Shown here in pieces: positions 63,963 through 64,000 of a stretch of 64,000 bases of DNA. Position numbers and translations under genes: made by a program. Numbering within the stretch: position 1 is the first letter of the stretch; every line of letters begins with the position of its first letter. A model generated the notes under the pieces. It was not told the origin of the DNA, ran no database searches, and was given only the letters and a program-made list of their open reading frames with translations. The stretch covers positions 21,875 to 85,874 of the forward strand of contig NZ_CCAS010000015.1 in assembly GCF_000612625.1 (NCBI RefSeq), given 5' to 3'. The stretch is from Neobacillus jeddahensis (lineage in GTDB: Bacteria > Bacillota > Bacilli > Bacillales > Cytobacillaceae).

Positions 63963-63998
63963 GGCATACTGCACTAATAGCGGTATGCCTCTTTTTTT
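63963..63998 (+). terminator. Terminator at the window edge
   Basis: GGCATAC (63963-63969) and GTATGCC (63983-63989) pair, followed by CTCTTTTTTT. Confidence 0.8.
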
Positions 63999-64000
63999 AT

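Overview
The window looks like a chromosomal segment of an aerobic, spore-forming Bacillaceae bacterium (Bacillus, Neobacillus or a close relative; the genus cannot be fixed from sequence alone). Reasons: AT-rich DNA, strong GGAGG-type ribosome binding sites, frequent TTG and GTG starts, rho-independent terminators after most operons, sporulation-linked genes (prkA, yhbH, spoVR), and gene order recalling the B. subtilis yhb, yhc and yhd regions (queG-yhbB-trmL ... prkA-yhbH; yhcT-yhcU-pgcA-yhdB-yhdC; yhdP-yhdQ-yhdT). No prophage, CRISPR array, rRNA operon or intact insertion sequence was seen. Mobile traces are two families of GC-rich intergenic repeats and one transposase 3' relic.

Layout. 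1-2.2 kb: the end of an ABC permease gene, convergent with a BceRS-like two-component pair, then tRNA-Gly. 2.2-10.2 kb: B3/B4 protein, queG, yhbB-like amidase, trmL, nfsA-like reductase, prkA and yhbH. 10.2-14.4 kb: the N-acetylglucosamine operon nagAB with its regulator nagR and two operator-like sites, then a CAP-domain lipoprotein. 14.4-17.4 kb: a sensor kinase and a diguanylate cyclase with the same kind of membrane sensor. 17.8-22.2 kb: gndA, an ArsB/NhaD transporter and a truncated 5'-nucleotidase-like enzyme. 22.4-25.7 kb: a four-subunit 2-oxoacid:ferredoxin oxidoreductase operon headed by a MinD-like ATPase. 25.9-31.5 kb: deoR, deoC-cdd, proC, pit with its PhoU-like partner, and a GlsB-type protein. 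31.6-38.4 kb: RluA-type synthase, yhcU, pgcA, yhdB, an M14 peptidase, a DUF3889 protein and spoVR. 38.4-45.6 kb: ald-adeR-alanine permease, a P4-type phosphatase and the YcgR/YcgQ pair.

45.6-51.4 kb holds the least ordinary locus: an isolated F0-type cluster with a complete ATP synthase subunit a, a shortened subunit b, and an AtpZ-like membrane segment fused to a DUF3939-like domain, with no subunit c and no F1 genes. 51.5-54.9 kb: two CNNM/CorC transporters around a MerR regulator whose start appears frameshifted; both transporter leaders carry a hairpin over the ribosome binding site. 55-64 kb: an acetyltransferase, a soluble histidine kinase, a TPP riboswitch with thiT, the feoAB iron operon with its Cys-rich partner, an Xre-type regulator, a class A penicillin-binding protein, and a short transcribed leader at the right edge.

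Several groups act together. nagA, nagB and nagR form one amino-sugar circuit. deoR, deoC and cdd salvage deoxynucleosides. ald, adeR and the permease take up and deaminate alanine. PrkA, YhbH and SpoVR belong to a conserved functional trio although spoVR lies about 27 kb from the other two. All functions are read from motifs and remembered family features; no database search was run.
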